Shown here in pieces: positions 1 through 21,800 of a stretch of DNA of 64,000 bases; position 1 is the first letter of the stretch; each line of letters opens with the position of its first letter. The DNA comes from Certhia americana. Its lineage: Eukaryota; Chordata; Aves; Passeriformes; Certhiidae. The stretch is taken from positions 62,001 to 126,000 of the forward strand of contig JAGMWU010000080.1 of NCBI GenBank assembly GCA_018697195.1, read 5' to 3'. The notes under the pieces are model-generated. The model made no database searches and was not told the origin of the DNA. It saw only the letters and a program-made list of their open reading frames with translations. The translations under genes were made by a program, and so were the position numbers.

Positions 1-150
1 ACTATTCCCAAGGGAATAGTCACGGCCACAAGGTTTCCAGAGCTCCAGGGGCATTTGGGCAACACTCTCAAGGCACAGGATGGGATTGTTGAGGTATCTG
101 TGGAGAGCCAGGATTTGATGATCCCTGTGGGACTCATCTCAGTGTATTCC
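1..150 (+). mobile_element. Avian retroelement 3'-end remnant
   Basis: The stretch reading "gggcaacactctcaaggcacaggatggga..." resembles the 3' end of a common avian retroposon (CR1-like). I am confident it is repeat-like and less sure of the family. From about 150 to 1267 I see no further supported feature before TPM4 exon 1a. Confidence 0.4.
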
Positions 151-1267
151 ATGGCTCTATGCAGGTAACACTAGGGGAGCAAAGTCAGAAAGTGCAGCCA
201 GGCTGCCCTGGAAGATGCTGAACATCAGAGCAGTCAGGACAAGGCTGTGTTGGGCTATAAGACTCAGCAAACACGTGTGAAGGGATGGAATGGTTTTGGG
301 GATGTGTTTAATAGAGCTGCAAAAGGAAGCAGAGCTCATTCTGGGGCTGTTGGATGCTCTGCTTGGTGTCCTCTGTCAGTGGAGCTACTCCTGTTCTCCC
401 CAGAGCCTGATATTCCCTGACAGGGTGAAGGTGACTCCTTCATGCAGCAGAAGGAATAATTTACTGTGCTCATCAGACTGCAACTTCAGGTGTTGTTCAG
501 TTCCCCAAGTATTTAGTGAGGGAAATTTCAAGGACAGGCACTCAAACTCACTGAATTTGCCTTGAGCCTGAACTTGACATCTAAATTTGAGCTCTGTTAC
601 GCTTTATACTATCACACATTACAGCTAGTTCCTTAACACCAGTGCTTATTTTTACAGCAAAAACCTCTGCTGTATCATATCCTGCATCTTTTTATAACTT
701 AAATTTAACTACCTCTTAAGCATAGATTTTTTTTTTTTTTACATTTGTTTATTTATTTTATGTATGGATTTATTTGGAATAACCTAAAGAGATCCTTCCC
801 TTCATTAGCCTCCTGCCATTATTCCAGGAAGGCAGGCCATCCCCAAGATCTGCTGGGTTGGTTAATTGCTCTGCACACACAAAGGGGAGCTAATCAGCTT
901 TTCTTCAAGCATGTGTTCATATGTCAACACTTTTGCTTCTGTCAGAAGCTTAAAAATGGAAACAGTTTTCTCTTTAAGAAAACAGGACCCAAATAAGGAG
1001 ATGGAGTGGTGAAGATTCCTCTAGTGAGTCTGTTCCAGCTCATTCCTTAGAAAGACTGTGGATGGAACACCAGAGAAGAGGCCAATAGATCTGGGTTTTG
1101 TCCAGGGGGCTCTGGGTTTTAAAGCTCTCTAAAACCACTTGTAGCTCATTTTCCCTGTGACTTGCCTGGGTACAACTTCTTTCGCTGTCCAAGCTGTTAA
1201 AAATCTAAAATTTTACTCATCAGATTCTTTTAGTTGCGTGACAGATCCAGCCTGTCCTTGAGCAAAA

Positions 1268-9768
<8,501 letters not shown>

Positions 9769-9981
9769 GAGGAGCAGAGCTGCCAGCACCGCCAGGGACC
9801 AGCCCTGTCCCTGCACCGCTCCTCTCTCCTTTCTCTCTCTCTCTGGATCCTGCAAAAGCCAATTAAGTTATGACCAGCACAGGCTCCGGGCATCCCTGGG
9901 GGTTACCGAGAGCCCCCGCCGCGCTGGGGCCGCCGCCTGCCCCGAGCCTGGCTGTTCCTCACGGTTCGTTAGTCCTTTCGT

Positions 9982-10035
9982 ATTAAACCCCGGTAGAAGC
10001 TGTCCCCGCTCGGTGTCCCCGCCGTTCCCATTAAA
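9982..10035 (+). terminator. TPM4: Two variant polyadenylation signals after exon 9d
   Basis: ATTAAA occurs at 9982-9987 and at 10030-10035. No AATAAA is seen between the exon 9d stop and the RAB8A promoter, so one of these variants probably ends the exon 9d transcripts. Confidence 0.55.
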
Positions 10036-10090
10036 CAATTCCCGGTACCGAGGGCTCGCCGCCGCTTTTTGTACCGCCGCTGCTCGGGAG

Positions 10091-10279
10091 TGACGTCATG
10101 GGGCGGGGCATTTACTGTATGACGTCACTATCACCGCCCGGCCTCGCCTGTCCGTAGCGGGAAGTGACGGTACACCGGCGGTGAGGGCAACAGCCAATCG
10201 CAGCGCCGCTTACATCCCCGTCAAGGCCGTCCGCCAATGGTGTGCCGGCTCCGTGCGCGCTCCGCTGGGCTCGGCCAAT
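10091..10279 (+). promoter_or_regulatory. RAB8A: RAB8A promoter: two CREs, GC box, three CCAAT boxes
   Basis: TGACGTCA occurs at 10091-10098 and 10120-10127. A GGGGCGGGGC GC box is at 10100-10109. Forward CCAAT boxes are at 10194-10198, 10234-10238 and 10275-10279, about 40 bp apart. There is no TATA box. All lie in the 225 bp upstream of the RAB8A ATG in a CpG-rich block. Binding by CREB/ATF, Sp1 and NF-Y is inferred from consensus. Confidence 0.7.
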
Positions 10280-10313
10280 GAGCGTGCTGCGGGCGGGACC
10301 GGTGCTCACCAAC

Positions 10314-13300
10314 ATGGCGAAGACCTACGACTACCTGTTCAAGCTGCTGCTGATCGGTGACTCGGGCGTGGGCAAGACCTGTGCCCTGTTCCGCTTCTCC
10401 GAGGACGCCTTCAATGCCACCTTCATCTCCACCATCGGTGAGCGCCGCCGCGCCTCGCTGCGCTACACACCGGCCCGTGCGGGGGTCCCGGTCCCGTGCG
10501 GGGCTTTGGCTGCGGCCGCCGCGGCTCCGGGCTTGGGCCGCAGGAGCGGAGGGGCGGGTTCGCTGCCATGGCGGGGCAGCTCCGTCCGGGGTTCCCGTGG
10601 GGCAGCTCAGCTCCGTCCGGGGTTCCCGTGGTGCAGCTCCGTCCGGGGTTCCCGAGGGGCTGCTCCGTCCGGGGTTCCCGAGGGGCTGCTCCGTCCGGGG
10701 TTCCCGAGGGGCAGCTCCGTCCGGGGTTCCCGAGGTGCAGCTCCGTCCGGGGTTCCCGTGGTGCAGCTCAGCTCCGTCCGGGGTTCCCGAGGTGCAGCTC
10801 AGCTCCGTCCGGGGTTCCCGTGGTGCAGCTCCGTCCGGGGTTCCCGTGGTGCAGCTCAGCTCCGTCCGGGGTTCCCGAGGGGCAGCTCCGTCCGGGGTTC
10901 CCGAGGTGCAGCTCCGTCCGGGGTTCCCGAGGTGCAGCTCCGTCCGGGGTTCCCGAGGTGCAGCTCCGTCCGGGGTTCCCGAGGTGCAGCTCCGTCCGGG
11001 GTTCCCGAGGTGCAGCTCCGTCCGGGGTTCCCGTGGTGCAGCTCCGTCCGGCCCCGCAGCCCCGGGGAGCAATGAGGAGGTGGTGCTGAGGATCTGAAAC
11101 TGAGCAGCGTAATTGAAGGGAAAGCCATTGGATTTGGTCTTTCGGCAGGACGTGTGAGTAAAGTAATTGGTTCTCCTTTCAGGTATCGACTTTAAAATTA
11201 GAACGATAGAGCTCGATGGCAAGAGAATCAAGCTGCAGATCTGGTAAGCTTCTCTGCTACAGTGAGAGCTGGGGCTCTGTGCTGTTCATGGGGATGTGTT
11301 AAGTTTTTATCCAGTTGTGCTGTTCAGTAGTTTGTGGTAGCTTAGAATCCAAAAAATAGTTCTAGTGCTCTGAAGACTGGTTCAAATTTATTTCAATCTT
11401 TTGGTAGTGTTAATTTTGAGCTGATGTGGAGGTGGTTTGCCTGAGCCCCAGGTTCTGTCTGTTCCAGGGACACAGCCGGGCAGGAACGATTCCGGACCAT
11501 CACAACCGCCTACTACAGGGGAGCCATGGTAGGAGCAGTTTGGTGATTCTGTGCCAGGGGTCGTGATAAACTCAGCTGGGTCTGATGTGTGGAACACTCA
11601 CAGCGTGGTGGTCTGCCAGGCTGGACACAGCTCTGCTCCTGCTCCTGGAGCTGCGCTGGGATGATACAGAACTTTTCAAAGGCAGTTTCCTCCATGTTTC
11701 ACTCTATAAATACAGATCTTGCACGTTTTATCTTGCTGCCATTTAACTGGGAACCAGTTGTTAAAAATAGCTACTGTTGAGTTGTTCCTTCCTGCTATGG
11801 ATAAGCCTTTAACTCCTGCTGAAACAATCCTTCTCTTTCTTTACATTTAGGGCATTATGTTAGTGTATGATATCACCAATGAAAAGTCTTTTGAAAATAT
11901 TCGGAACTGGGTGAGGAATATTGAAGAGGTAATTTCACTCTTTACTTATTACTGTTAAAAGTGTCATTTCTTCCTCTGAAAGTAAATGAAGCTTAATTGC
12001 TTCAGAAGCATTACATTTTGTCATGGGTACTTGGAAGAAAATTGGGATGGAAATAATGAATAGCTCCTGGAATACCTTGGCTGGTAGTGAATTGTTGGGA
12101 GGGCAGTAACCCCTGTACTTCTGAGAGCACTTAGTCAGATGGTTTCCTGCCACGACAATTGATGCATTGATCCAAGAACTGCCATGGTGCAGGTCGCATG
12201 CTGGGATGAGGGACTGGGGGAGCCTGGAAATCTGTGGAAGATTCTCAGGACTGGCATTTTCTGTGTTGGGTATTCAGTGGGTGCCTCCTGTGTCTGATAA
12301 TGTTTATCTACAAAAGCCAACCCCAAATCTCTGGTCTATCTTTGTCTCAGCATGCCTCTCCAGATGTTGAAAAAATGATCCTGGGGAACAAATGTGATGC
12401 AAATGACAAAAGACAAGTCTCTAGAGAGCAAGGGGAGAAGGTAAGTGCTGTGGTTTCGATGTATTTTATCTTAGGCTTTTCAGAGTCTGAAAACTGCACT
12501 GATGCAAACTGCCATGGTACCACAGCAGTGTCCCTGAGAGGAATAAATGAACATTCCCCAAGCTGCCATGGCAATGCTTTTCCCCACTGGGATCAAAAGC
12601 AGAACCTTTGTTAAGGATTCTTGTCAATTATCTGACAGATGCAAGGCAGTGAGTGGGTTTTTTTCTAAAAGGATGCTAAAGTTGGACATGGGGAGAATTG
12701 TCTCAGTGGCTTTCAGCCAAAACAGACAGGGAGATGGTATTGTCTTTTCTGATGTCAGATGTTCCGTAGTTGCAGAGTTTTTTTTCTGCACTGTGGTTAT
12801 GACACTGACAAGGTCTCTATGTGAGAAGCAAATAAAAAAGAGCAAATTAAAATGTATGCAGAGTGTAAAAGAGCAGAGCCAGTGACAACAGATGCCAGTT
12901 GCAGTGAGATACAGTTCCTAATTTTTGCAAATTGTTCTGTGTGAGTAAATTCCCAACTCCACTGGCTGCTGGCAGGAGGGACAGATGCTGTGCCCAGGGG
13001 TGTGTTTGGAGCACCTGCAATTGTTCAACTAATGTGCAATCTGCTTTTGTTCAGCTTGCTGCAAGTTTTGGGATTAAATTCATGGAGACCAGTGCAAAAG
13101 CAAATATAAACATAGAGAATGTAAGTACTGATGCCTTTCTCTTGTATTTATTGTCCTTTTTGTGCAAACCAGCAGTGTGGACAGTTGCCCATCCTTGTGG
13201 GATGCAGAATTCCATTGCTGGGGGTGCCAGTGTGGCTTTGGGGCTCAGAAAGAAGGAGCATTAAAACCTGGAGCAGAGGGAAAAATACTGAAAGCCTAAT

Positions 13301-14433
13301 GTTCTTGTTTAGTGTGTTGAAATTTGGGAAGGCAGCTTATTGCTAAACAAAACTGTTAAAAAATACTTTATTTACCCTGTAACACTGAACTGTTTAACTT
13401 GTCACAGGCATTTTTCACTCTTGCAAGAGATATCAAAGCAAAAATGGACAAGAAGTTGGTGAGTAACTTTGATTTCATCCATGCTGTATTTAAATAGGAA
13501 AAAAAAAAAGAAACCAAAAGCCAAACGTTGCAAGAACTGTTTCACAGTGTATAAAAATGTATCATAATATCTTTCATGGAGGATCACTGAAAGTTCTAGA
13601 AATGTATTTTTAGTTTATCAAGCTGTTCTCTGACATTGGCTGTTTCTGCATTTCAGGAATTAGCTGCAATGGTTGAGGTTTTGTAAATAGAATTACGTGT
13701 TAATTGTTTTGGCAAAAGTGAGGTGGGGGGTAGAGCAGTTTAATGATACTTCTCAGTCTTGCAGTCTGAAAATCATATAAATTAGAGGAGGCACACATCA
13801 TGTTTTCAGGGTAGAAACTTCAAACTGGTTTAGAATAGGTAAAGAATTAATGGGTTTGGATAATTTTTGCATGAATAACTATTGGGTTTTCTTTTTACAA
13901 TAAATAAGTGCACAGTGATGTTGGATTGTTCCTTAAGAAATATGAAACAAAGCTAATGATGGTTCTTTCTACTCTTACTGATATTTCCACCTTCATGTGA
14001 CCAGACATGAATTGATGCAGTGGGGTATTTTGGGTCCTGCTGATGATTCCTAGGCCTTTCAACAAGAGCCAGGCGTGCCCTGTAATTTATTGTTTTTTAA
14101 TCTCAGCTGTCTTTGAGTGGATGGAAGCTGTGAGCTGGCTGAAGCCAAAAGCTGCAGATGAAGTTCTCCGATTTTTTGGTGTGGCTGGTGTAAGACTCAG
14201 ATAAATGAGAGAAGCCTCTTGCTGATTGTGGGAAAGGTTTTTGTGTGTGTCAGGCTTGGTTCAACAGAATGACAGATGAAGTATGGATGGAAGAATTTGT
14301 GAAGTATAAATAAGTAACTGGATATTCTTTCCATCTTTAGGAAGGCAATAGCCCTCAAGGCAGCAACCAGGGAGTCAAAATCACACAAGACCAGCAAAAG
14401 AAAAGCAGCTTTTTCCGATGTGTTCTTCTGTGA
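10314..14433 (+). CDS. RAB8A: RAB8A small GTPase, 8 coding exons, 207 aa
   Basis: Rab GTPase that directs vesicles from the trans-Golgi network and recycling endosomes to the plasma membrane and primary cilium. Exons: 10314-10437, 11183-11243, 11468-11528, 11851-11928, 12351-12440, 13055-13120, 13408-13458, 14341-14433; together 624 nt, 207 codons plus stop, the usual RAB8A length. Visible motifs: P-loop GDSGVGKT (15-22), switch I Thr40, WDTAGQE switch II, Thr72 in [11 protein letters not shown] (the LRRK2 target position known in human), NKCD, ETSAK, and the prenylated C-terminus CVLL. It differs from my memory of human at a few sites, for example GKTCALF for GKTCVLF. Gene order favours RAB8A over RAB8B. 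Intron 1 holds a 26-bp minisatellite. The other introns show nothing I can name. Confidence 0.97.
10578..11050. repeat. 26-bp minisatellite in RAB8A intron 1
   Basis: Seventeen full units of AGCTCCGTCCGGGGTTCCCG plus AGGTGC or TGGTGC (26 bp) and a partial eighteenth copy fill 473 bp. Four units carry a 5-bp AGCTC insertion, making them 31 bp. Variation is mostly at two sites (A/T and G/T), so the array is young or homogenised. The long reading frames across it on both strands are repeat artefacts. Confidence 0.95.
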
Positions 14434-17400
14434 GGGACACAGCCTTAATCTGAGCTGGACTGTGCCTGTGCTAAGTGAGGTTTCCTCTTTCTGTGGACTT
14501 AGTGCTCCCAACATACCTTGTCACTTTGTGACCATCTGAATAAGAAATGGTTTATTCTGATAATTGTCTAACTCTTCAGTTTTGGAGATGAAGCAAGCTT
14601 CTTTTTGTCAGATTGCCACTTGGCATGTGTATTGTCTAGCAGAGGAAGAACAGCTGACGTGACCTGGGACTACTGACAGACTTCAGTCTTCATTCTTACC
14701 TGTCACGTAGCCAGTTTAGAAAGATGAAGTTATGATCAAAACAAGAAACTTAAATGCCACTGTTAATGCCACAAGATCAGGTGTGCCTACATGGTACGTG
14801 TGCTTATCCAGTATGTAGCTGCACACAGAACAGTGGCATGAGACCATCCCAGAAATGCACCGAGGTCAGGAGTGCAGGAGTACCTTCCTTGGAGGTACAG
14901 AGGGAGCTTTCTGCAGCTCCACCTCTTTATTGCTCCAGAGAAACTCCTTTTATCTGCCTGTCTCTTACTCAGTTGTGTTACTCTAAACAATCCACAATTA
15001 CAATTGAAATTTAAAAAAAAAAAATTCTTCTCAAAGGAATCTCTATATTTTTTTAAAAAAGAATGTGTGCTGTAAATAGAATGGATCCTTACCATTGGTA
15101 ATTCATCCATGTTAGACTTGACTGTGCTTAATTAAGAACTCCAGACATTCAGATGGTGTTTAACAGGAGCTGATGGCTACACTGAGTCCTGTACAGATGA
15201 TCTCTCATCTCTTCTTGGAGAACCAGGTCAGGCTGGGACACTTACACAAAATCTGTCACCTTGCAGTGGGTGGCTTTACCACTCTGCAGCTGGGAATGAC
15301 TCCAGCCCTCTCACGACACAGTAGGTAGTTTTAAATCATGACAAGGAAACGTATTGCACTGCTCCTAGTCATGTGTTCCCAAGAACACTTGCTCACATAT
15401 GCAAAGAAATGTTGCACATCAGAACACTTTGTGAGAAGAGGCTCTCTCAGACTGAGACTGGCCTTGCTGCTGGGTGTTGATCCCTGCAGCACCAGCCTGT
15501 TCACAGCACGTGTCAGTGCATGTCCAGTCCTCACAGGAGCAGTCTGTGTTACTCGTTCCCACAAACCCAGTCCAGTCCATCCTGATGTGTGAAATACAAG
15601 AGCCAAGTACAGCTCCACAGTGGGTTGTGAGCCTGACTCTGGATTACACTGATAAAAGGAGCCAGCAGGAGCTGTCAGCTTCTGAGGCTGCTGGCCAGGG
15701 ATTGGGCCTGACCCCAGTGAACACACACGAGCTGTGTCTTGCTTTGTTTACATTGACAACTGCACTTAAGGGTAAAACTAACCTTGATTTTGAAGATGAA
15801 TTTACTCACCAGTTCTGTTTGCTTCAAGTTTGTGGTATTGAACTCTGGGCCTCAGAGTAGCACTGGTAAGTGTTGCTGTAGTTAAATATCTGTTGGATTC
15901 ACAATTAAACTGTATAAATCTGCAGCATGCAATTGGGCCCAACAGGAATGCTGCCTATTGTAAAATGAAAAAATATTTCACTGTGTAAGTTACTGGTTTA
16001 TAAAAATGCATTTTAGATGCATTTAGACGATCTCTGTCCTGATTAAAGCTTTCCTCTAACCAGAACCTTACAATGGTTTGGTTTTTTTGTTTACTTGTGG
16101 CTTTTTAGCATGAGGACTTGATAAACATGCCCTGTAGTAGATTTACACGCAGATGTATTTGTAGGATAAAACCATGTTGTTGCTGAGGAGGCTTTTAGAA
16201 ACAGTATGCTTCAGACTGTGGTTAACACAGACCTGTAGACTGCACAAGCAGCACCTCTGTCTTGAGCTAAGGACGTTTTTTTAAAGAGTTTGTGCATCAA
16301 GAAATGATTGAGACACAACTGGGGCTGTTTTAAGACAGACTGAATTTCCTACACAACTGTGTAACAATTTGCTTCTGGTTTAGGAATAACTGTGGATTGT
16401 TTGGCAACTGTCTTATGCTTTATACAGCCAGATGTTGAGCCAGATTTATTTTTCAGGCTGGAAAAATTGGTGGTTTATCTGACTTGATACCATGGGTCTG
16501 CCATGATGCTGGTTCTTGTCTGTGGACTGTATCAATAACTCATCTCTAGATGGGAAAGCAAACCATATTCATTTACAAGTGGGTAAAACGTGAAGGATGG
16601 TATTGTGATTTTTCACTCATTTTCTAAATCTGAATTTACTCTTTCATTCAGAGAATTCTTTGTGAATACCTTCTGTTTAAACTTATGCTGGTTGTTGCAT
16701 GTGTTTATATACCTAATTATAACATTATTTCCTTTGAAATGGTTGGGTTTACGAACAACAACATTATTTCTTGATCTCAGGAAGTCTTATACAGTTACTG
16801 TGACCACAGTCATCACTGTACTTCTGAAGGCTCTACACAGACATTAAATCTGTGTAAGCAAAATCAAACATAAAATGCAAGTGTAAGAGAGGAAAAGGTT
16901 GAAGACACTGCACTGCATTTGGGCTTAGCTATGTGTCACTAAACACAGGCATCAAATCTAGAAGTACAGTATTGTTTCCATCACATCATTCAATTACTGT
17001 GTTTATTAAGTATGAATGTAATGGAAAATGCAATTGTCAGAGAGGTACTGTAAATACATGCAGTAATCTACTTGTGTCTAAGCCTTCTTCAGCTAAGGAG
17101 AAAAAATTGGCAATTGTGTAGAAAATCTGTAAAACTGAGGAATTGAAGTAGATCTGCAAAACAAACTGTGCTTACTACACATTCTCAGTGTCTAAACCCC
17201 ACTAAAATGCCAGGTAATTGATTAACATTTGTTTTGTAGAGAAACAGACACATTTTTGAGCATGTCCTCAAATTCCCTTATTTTAGTGAGTATCATGGAA
17301 TTCATGGAAAATGAGGTTGACCTTGTTTTTGAGGCTGGTTGCAGTACATTGCATAGTCATCACTCCTTGGGGTAGAGACCTGTCAGTCTGTCAATAAATG

Positions 17401-18220
17401 GTGGAGCTGCTGTTCTAACACTTAACACTTGTGTTGTCTGTGTCCTGTGTGCTAAAAGGCACAGCTCATGTTTCCTGACATCAGAACCTTATGCCAGCAT
17501 CAGACTTCCAGCCTCAGATTTATAAATCCTATGGATTATTGTAAGTCTCTTTACTGCTGCTGAAAATTACTTGGTCTCCCCTTTCAGATGAGATGCTGAT
17601 CATCTCTCCCTGATGATTGCTAAGGGGGTTTTTTGTGGTGGTGTGTTTGGCTGATGATCATGTTTAAAACTGCCACGATTTCTTGTTCTCTTGGACTTGC
17701 CAGGGGAAATGCACAAACAGCTGTGTGAGGATGGGCTCCTTTGTGCTTGCAGAAGCTGTAGGGCTTGGGGAAGAATGATAACTAATTTGTGTCTTCATTT
17801 CTAGCTTAATTAAAGATCTGTTCAAAGGAATGTGAATGGTAACTGCAGCCTGAGTGTTCCAGGCTGCCTTCTTCCCTGACCCATCCTTCACTGATCCCTG
17901 GAGTTTCTGTGGTTAATAAAGGTTCCTGGCTGGTTAACTGGTCTCTCCAGCCTTTCTGCAGGAATCCTCTGCTCTACATTGAGTGTGAGTTGTGACTAAA
18001 GACTTTGTTTTGAAAGGAATTGAATGCATCCCAAAATTTGTAAAAATAACTGTAAATTGTATTTTTCAAATGATCACTTTTGGCTGCCACCCTTCCCACA
18101 TTACAACTGCTTTCTTAAACACTTCTCATTGATTTTCATGTTTGTATTAAAACTGTTGTTTATTACAGTATGTGTTTTTACTCTCTTGTACAGGACCCTG
18201 AGCACTGCATAAATAAACTT
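14434..18220 (+). other. RAB8A: RAB8A 3' UTR and downstream AT-rich region
   Basis: No coding exon is recognised between the RAB8A stop and CIB3. AATAAA signals are at 17393-17398, 17915-17920 and 18212-18217, and ATTAAA variants occur earlier. Two Pumilio-type TGTAAATA sites are at 15071-15078 and 17049-17056. Where the 3' UTR actually ends cannot be decided from sequence. From 18220 to 18854 I see nothing clear. I found no SH2-coding exon here, although human has HSH2D at this place. Confidence 0.5.
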
Positions 18221-18854
18221 CTTATGAAAAGAGAATTTTACAAACTTTAGTTTTCAGTCCTATTCATCATTTGTGCATAAGGACCCTGGTGGGTGTGGAA
18301 GTTAGGGGATTTCTGAAAATGAAGAAGAGGGGCAGGACCTGGGGTAGATTCTTTTGTCTCTAAACTCACTTTTTCATTGTAAATCCTGCACTAAAGGAGA
18401 ATACTTCTGGAATTGATTCACTGGGCCATTTATTAAGACCATAAATAATCAGAGGAGTTATTTATGGTTATGAAACTAAAGGGATTTTTTTTTTTTACTG
18501 GTTAAGGCATTTTTGGATGAATTTTTAGAGGTTATAGTTCGATACAAGTTCCTTTATTACCTGCTGGTATCTGAACTTTAAAAAAATACTTCCCTTCTGA
18601 TTGTCCAGGCCAGCTTTGCTCTAGTTGAGGGTGAGGAGTAGACAAATTGCCAAATTACAGGGAAATCCTGATGAAGAGCTTAATGAATTGTTCCTTTTAA
18701 AGAGATAAGTGAAAGACAGTTCTCTGGCTGGTTCAATTACCAGAAGTTGTCCTTTTTGCCCCTCTCATCTTGTGCTTTCATGGCTGATAACCTCAGGTGA
18801 AATAATAGTTGTTGAAAGTCCCAGAGGCACTCCCATCCCCGGGGTTGAAGAGAT

Positions 18855-21800
18855 TCAGATTCGAATATGAAAGGTGCTGTTAAAAAAAGGAAGTCAGGAT
18901 CACTTATGAATCACTCTAAAGGATTTACTACAGCTAATGGTAGGACGCTGTGATAAATTTAAAACTTTACTTCTGTTCAAAGCGTTTGCAAAGACTGGGG
19001 GCATTAAATCAATGCAAGATTTGAGTGCTGTTTTGTGTAAGATGTGCATCAGAAACCACATGAACACTGTGTTAAGCATTGAGTGAGCTAATCTCATGAA
19101 TTTATCAATGCAGTCTAAGTGCTAATACTAAATTTTTAGGTTACAAGGACTTTCTGTTATGTAAAAATACACTGGAAGTTCAAAAGCAAGTCAAGAAGCC
19201 TCCAGGCTTTTTCAAGCATCTCTTTTTGCAGTGTTTGCAGTGGGCAGCTCTACTAAAACCTGCGAGGGAGAAGTGGTGATCTGCAAATGCTGAGGAGATG
19301 TAAACACACACTTCAGAGGCTTCTGACAAGGAAACTAAGAGAATTTTGTGTTAGAAATTATAAAGCAAATATTACCTGAGGAAATCTGGAGCTCGTATGA
19401 TCATGTGCTGAAAGTCTGCCAAGGACAGCTTGCCATCGTTGTCCACATCAGCCTCATAAATCACCTTTTCACACACAAGGCTGACTTCTTCTGGGGTCAG
19501 CTCATTTCGGGTTAATTTGTTAACAGTTTTCTCTAGATCTGATTTGCATATGTAATCATCATTGTTGAAGTCTGACAAAGGAGACAAAGTTAATTTAAAG
19601 CAGCAGAAGTTAGCATTTTACATGGTTGTTTGCCAAGACCCAATAGAAGGGTTTGGTTCCCTGCCTTCGATGGATTTTTATCAGTAGAACTCTCAAATCA
19701 GAAATGAAGATACCTCTATCTAAAAGAAATTGGTTACAAAATGCAAATCTCTTAATTTCTTCCTTTCATACATAAGGGTAATAACTAAGTAGTTTAATGG
19801 CTAAACATAGCCTAGCCATCATTAAATTATTCCAGCAAGATTGTGTTGGTTTGTTTTATTGGCTTTAGCTGACCATAAAGAAAGTAACTGTAAATGGTAC
19901 TTTAAAAAAATATATCTTTACATTTGTCCTTGGAAAAAAAAGCCTGCACTGTGCTTCCCTGCCTCCCCCTCCTAAATCCACCCCACAGATTCATGGACAG
20001 CCAAATCCCCTGTGCTCTCCCCTGTTTCTCAGACAGAAATATTTCTACGTGTTTTATCAGCTCTTGAGAACTGCAGGTAATTTCAAGTTGTAAATTTTGT
20101 AGTAAATCTTAATACCAAATAAATTAGAGACAAAAAGATAAAGAAAACCAGAAGTTTTTGGAGGGAGAACAAACATTCAAGTGCCATAAAAAGAAATGAT
20201 AAATAGAAATCATTATGATGTACAAAGTGAGGATTTTGCAGCCCTACACAAAGCTGCAGGATTTCCCTCCTTACTTTTTACGCATGTCTCACTCACCATA
20301 AATTTTAAAAGCATAATAAGCTTTCAAGTCTCTGGGAGCCATTTCGCTTAGCACAGAAAACATGTCCAAAAAATCATCTAAAGTCATATTGCCATCTCCA
20401 TGCTCTGAGAACACCTCTGCTATCCGCTGCCGGAATGGGTTGTCCTGGGAAACAGAGCACAGGAGCAAAGGAAGGTCATCCTTACCAGCATTGATTTCAG
20501 GTAGGCAAGTGGAGCGAGATTATTTTTTTTTAAACCCCTTTTGGGCAAATTCTCCCCTTTCTGCCTTTAAGTTTTTGTCTAATGCTGTGTCAGAAGCAGA
20601 CACAGCTGCGCCCTCTTTAACCATGTGCTGTTTCAGGGTGTTTTCTGGGAATTACTAGAACCTTCCAGAAAGACTTTTGACTTGGATAGCCCAAATTTAT
20701 TTCTATGTCAGCCTCTCAGCAATTAGTCGTGGATGAATTATTCAAAACGGGTAGATGAAACTGAAATGTGTCACTCGAGTCGTGTGCTCGGTACCTTGAG
20801 CTCTGGCATGCTGCCGATGAGCTCGTAGGGGAGTGTCACGGCTGGATTGGCAGAGTAATCAAGGGGAACGAGCTGCGGGGCCAGATCTCGGTATCTGTAA
20901 AACAACCTGAGACAGAGAGAAAGGTTTGTCAGCTGAATGGGCTCTTTAGACTTCTGAGAACTAGGTGTTTTGCTTTTCTACCTCATTTTTCACACTTTGC
21001 ATCCATTACCAGATGGAAATCAGTCACTAAGCAACAGTTAGCACGTTTTTGTTGGAAAAATCGTTGTTAAAACAAGCAGCAGAGTGTAACTGGTGAAAAA
21101 TACAAAGCTTCGTTATGGAACTGTTAGGTGAAAATGCTTACACAGGACATGCAGCCAAATCCTCATGGGAGGAGAACAAGTTCATGTTTTCAGGGAGGAC
21201 TCTCGGTCCCACCTGAAGAGAATCCTGATCCTGCCTTTATCAGATCCTTAAGCCAGAGATTAAATAAGGAGTTCACTGAGGTACATGAAGGCTTTGGGAA
21301 AAATGCATTTTGGAGCGACAGTGTAATCATTTACAAGAAAACATGAAGACTTGACACAATCATTAAAGTTTTCATAATCCAGCAAAGTATTCCAGAGAAT
21401 AACAGTACACTCTGAAGCATCTGTCTGAAAACCATGTGAAAGAACCATGGATGTCACTGCCACTAAGATGTAATTCATTACATTTATTTCTAATAAATAA
21501 AGAGAGACTAGTACATTAATACAAAATTTAGAGTTCTGGCTCAGTTTGGGATACGGTTTGTAAATGAAAAAAGCCAACACAAATGTTCAGATTGCCTCAA
21601 GGTATCACTTTAAATTTGAGTAAATCCATTTTAAAATTATTTTTAAATACCTTACCCCATATGTAACCTGCTTTTACAACAATCTCTGTCCTTTACTCAC
21701 AACATGCATGCAGAAGACTCACCTCAGAATTTCTTTCCTTGTGAAAAATGTGCAGTCCTATGAAATAAGAAAAGGTATAACATGTAATGACACTTTTTAG

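Noticed and set aside
10221..11231. Long frames on both strands over RAB8A exon 1 and intron 1
   Set aside because: They come from the 26-bp minisatellite and clash with the clear RAB8A exons.
14038..14150. Possible box C/D snoRNA in RAB8A intron 7 (TGATGAT then CTGA)
   Set aside because: The boxes are about 100 nt apart and the outer ends show no terminal stem.
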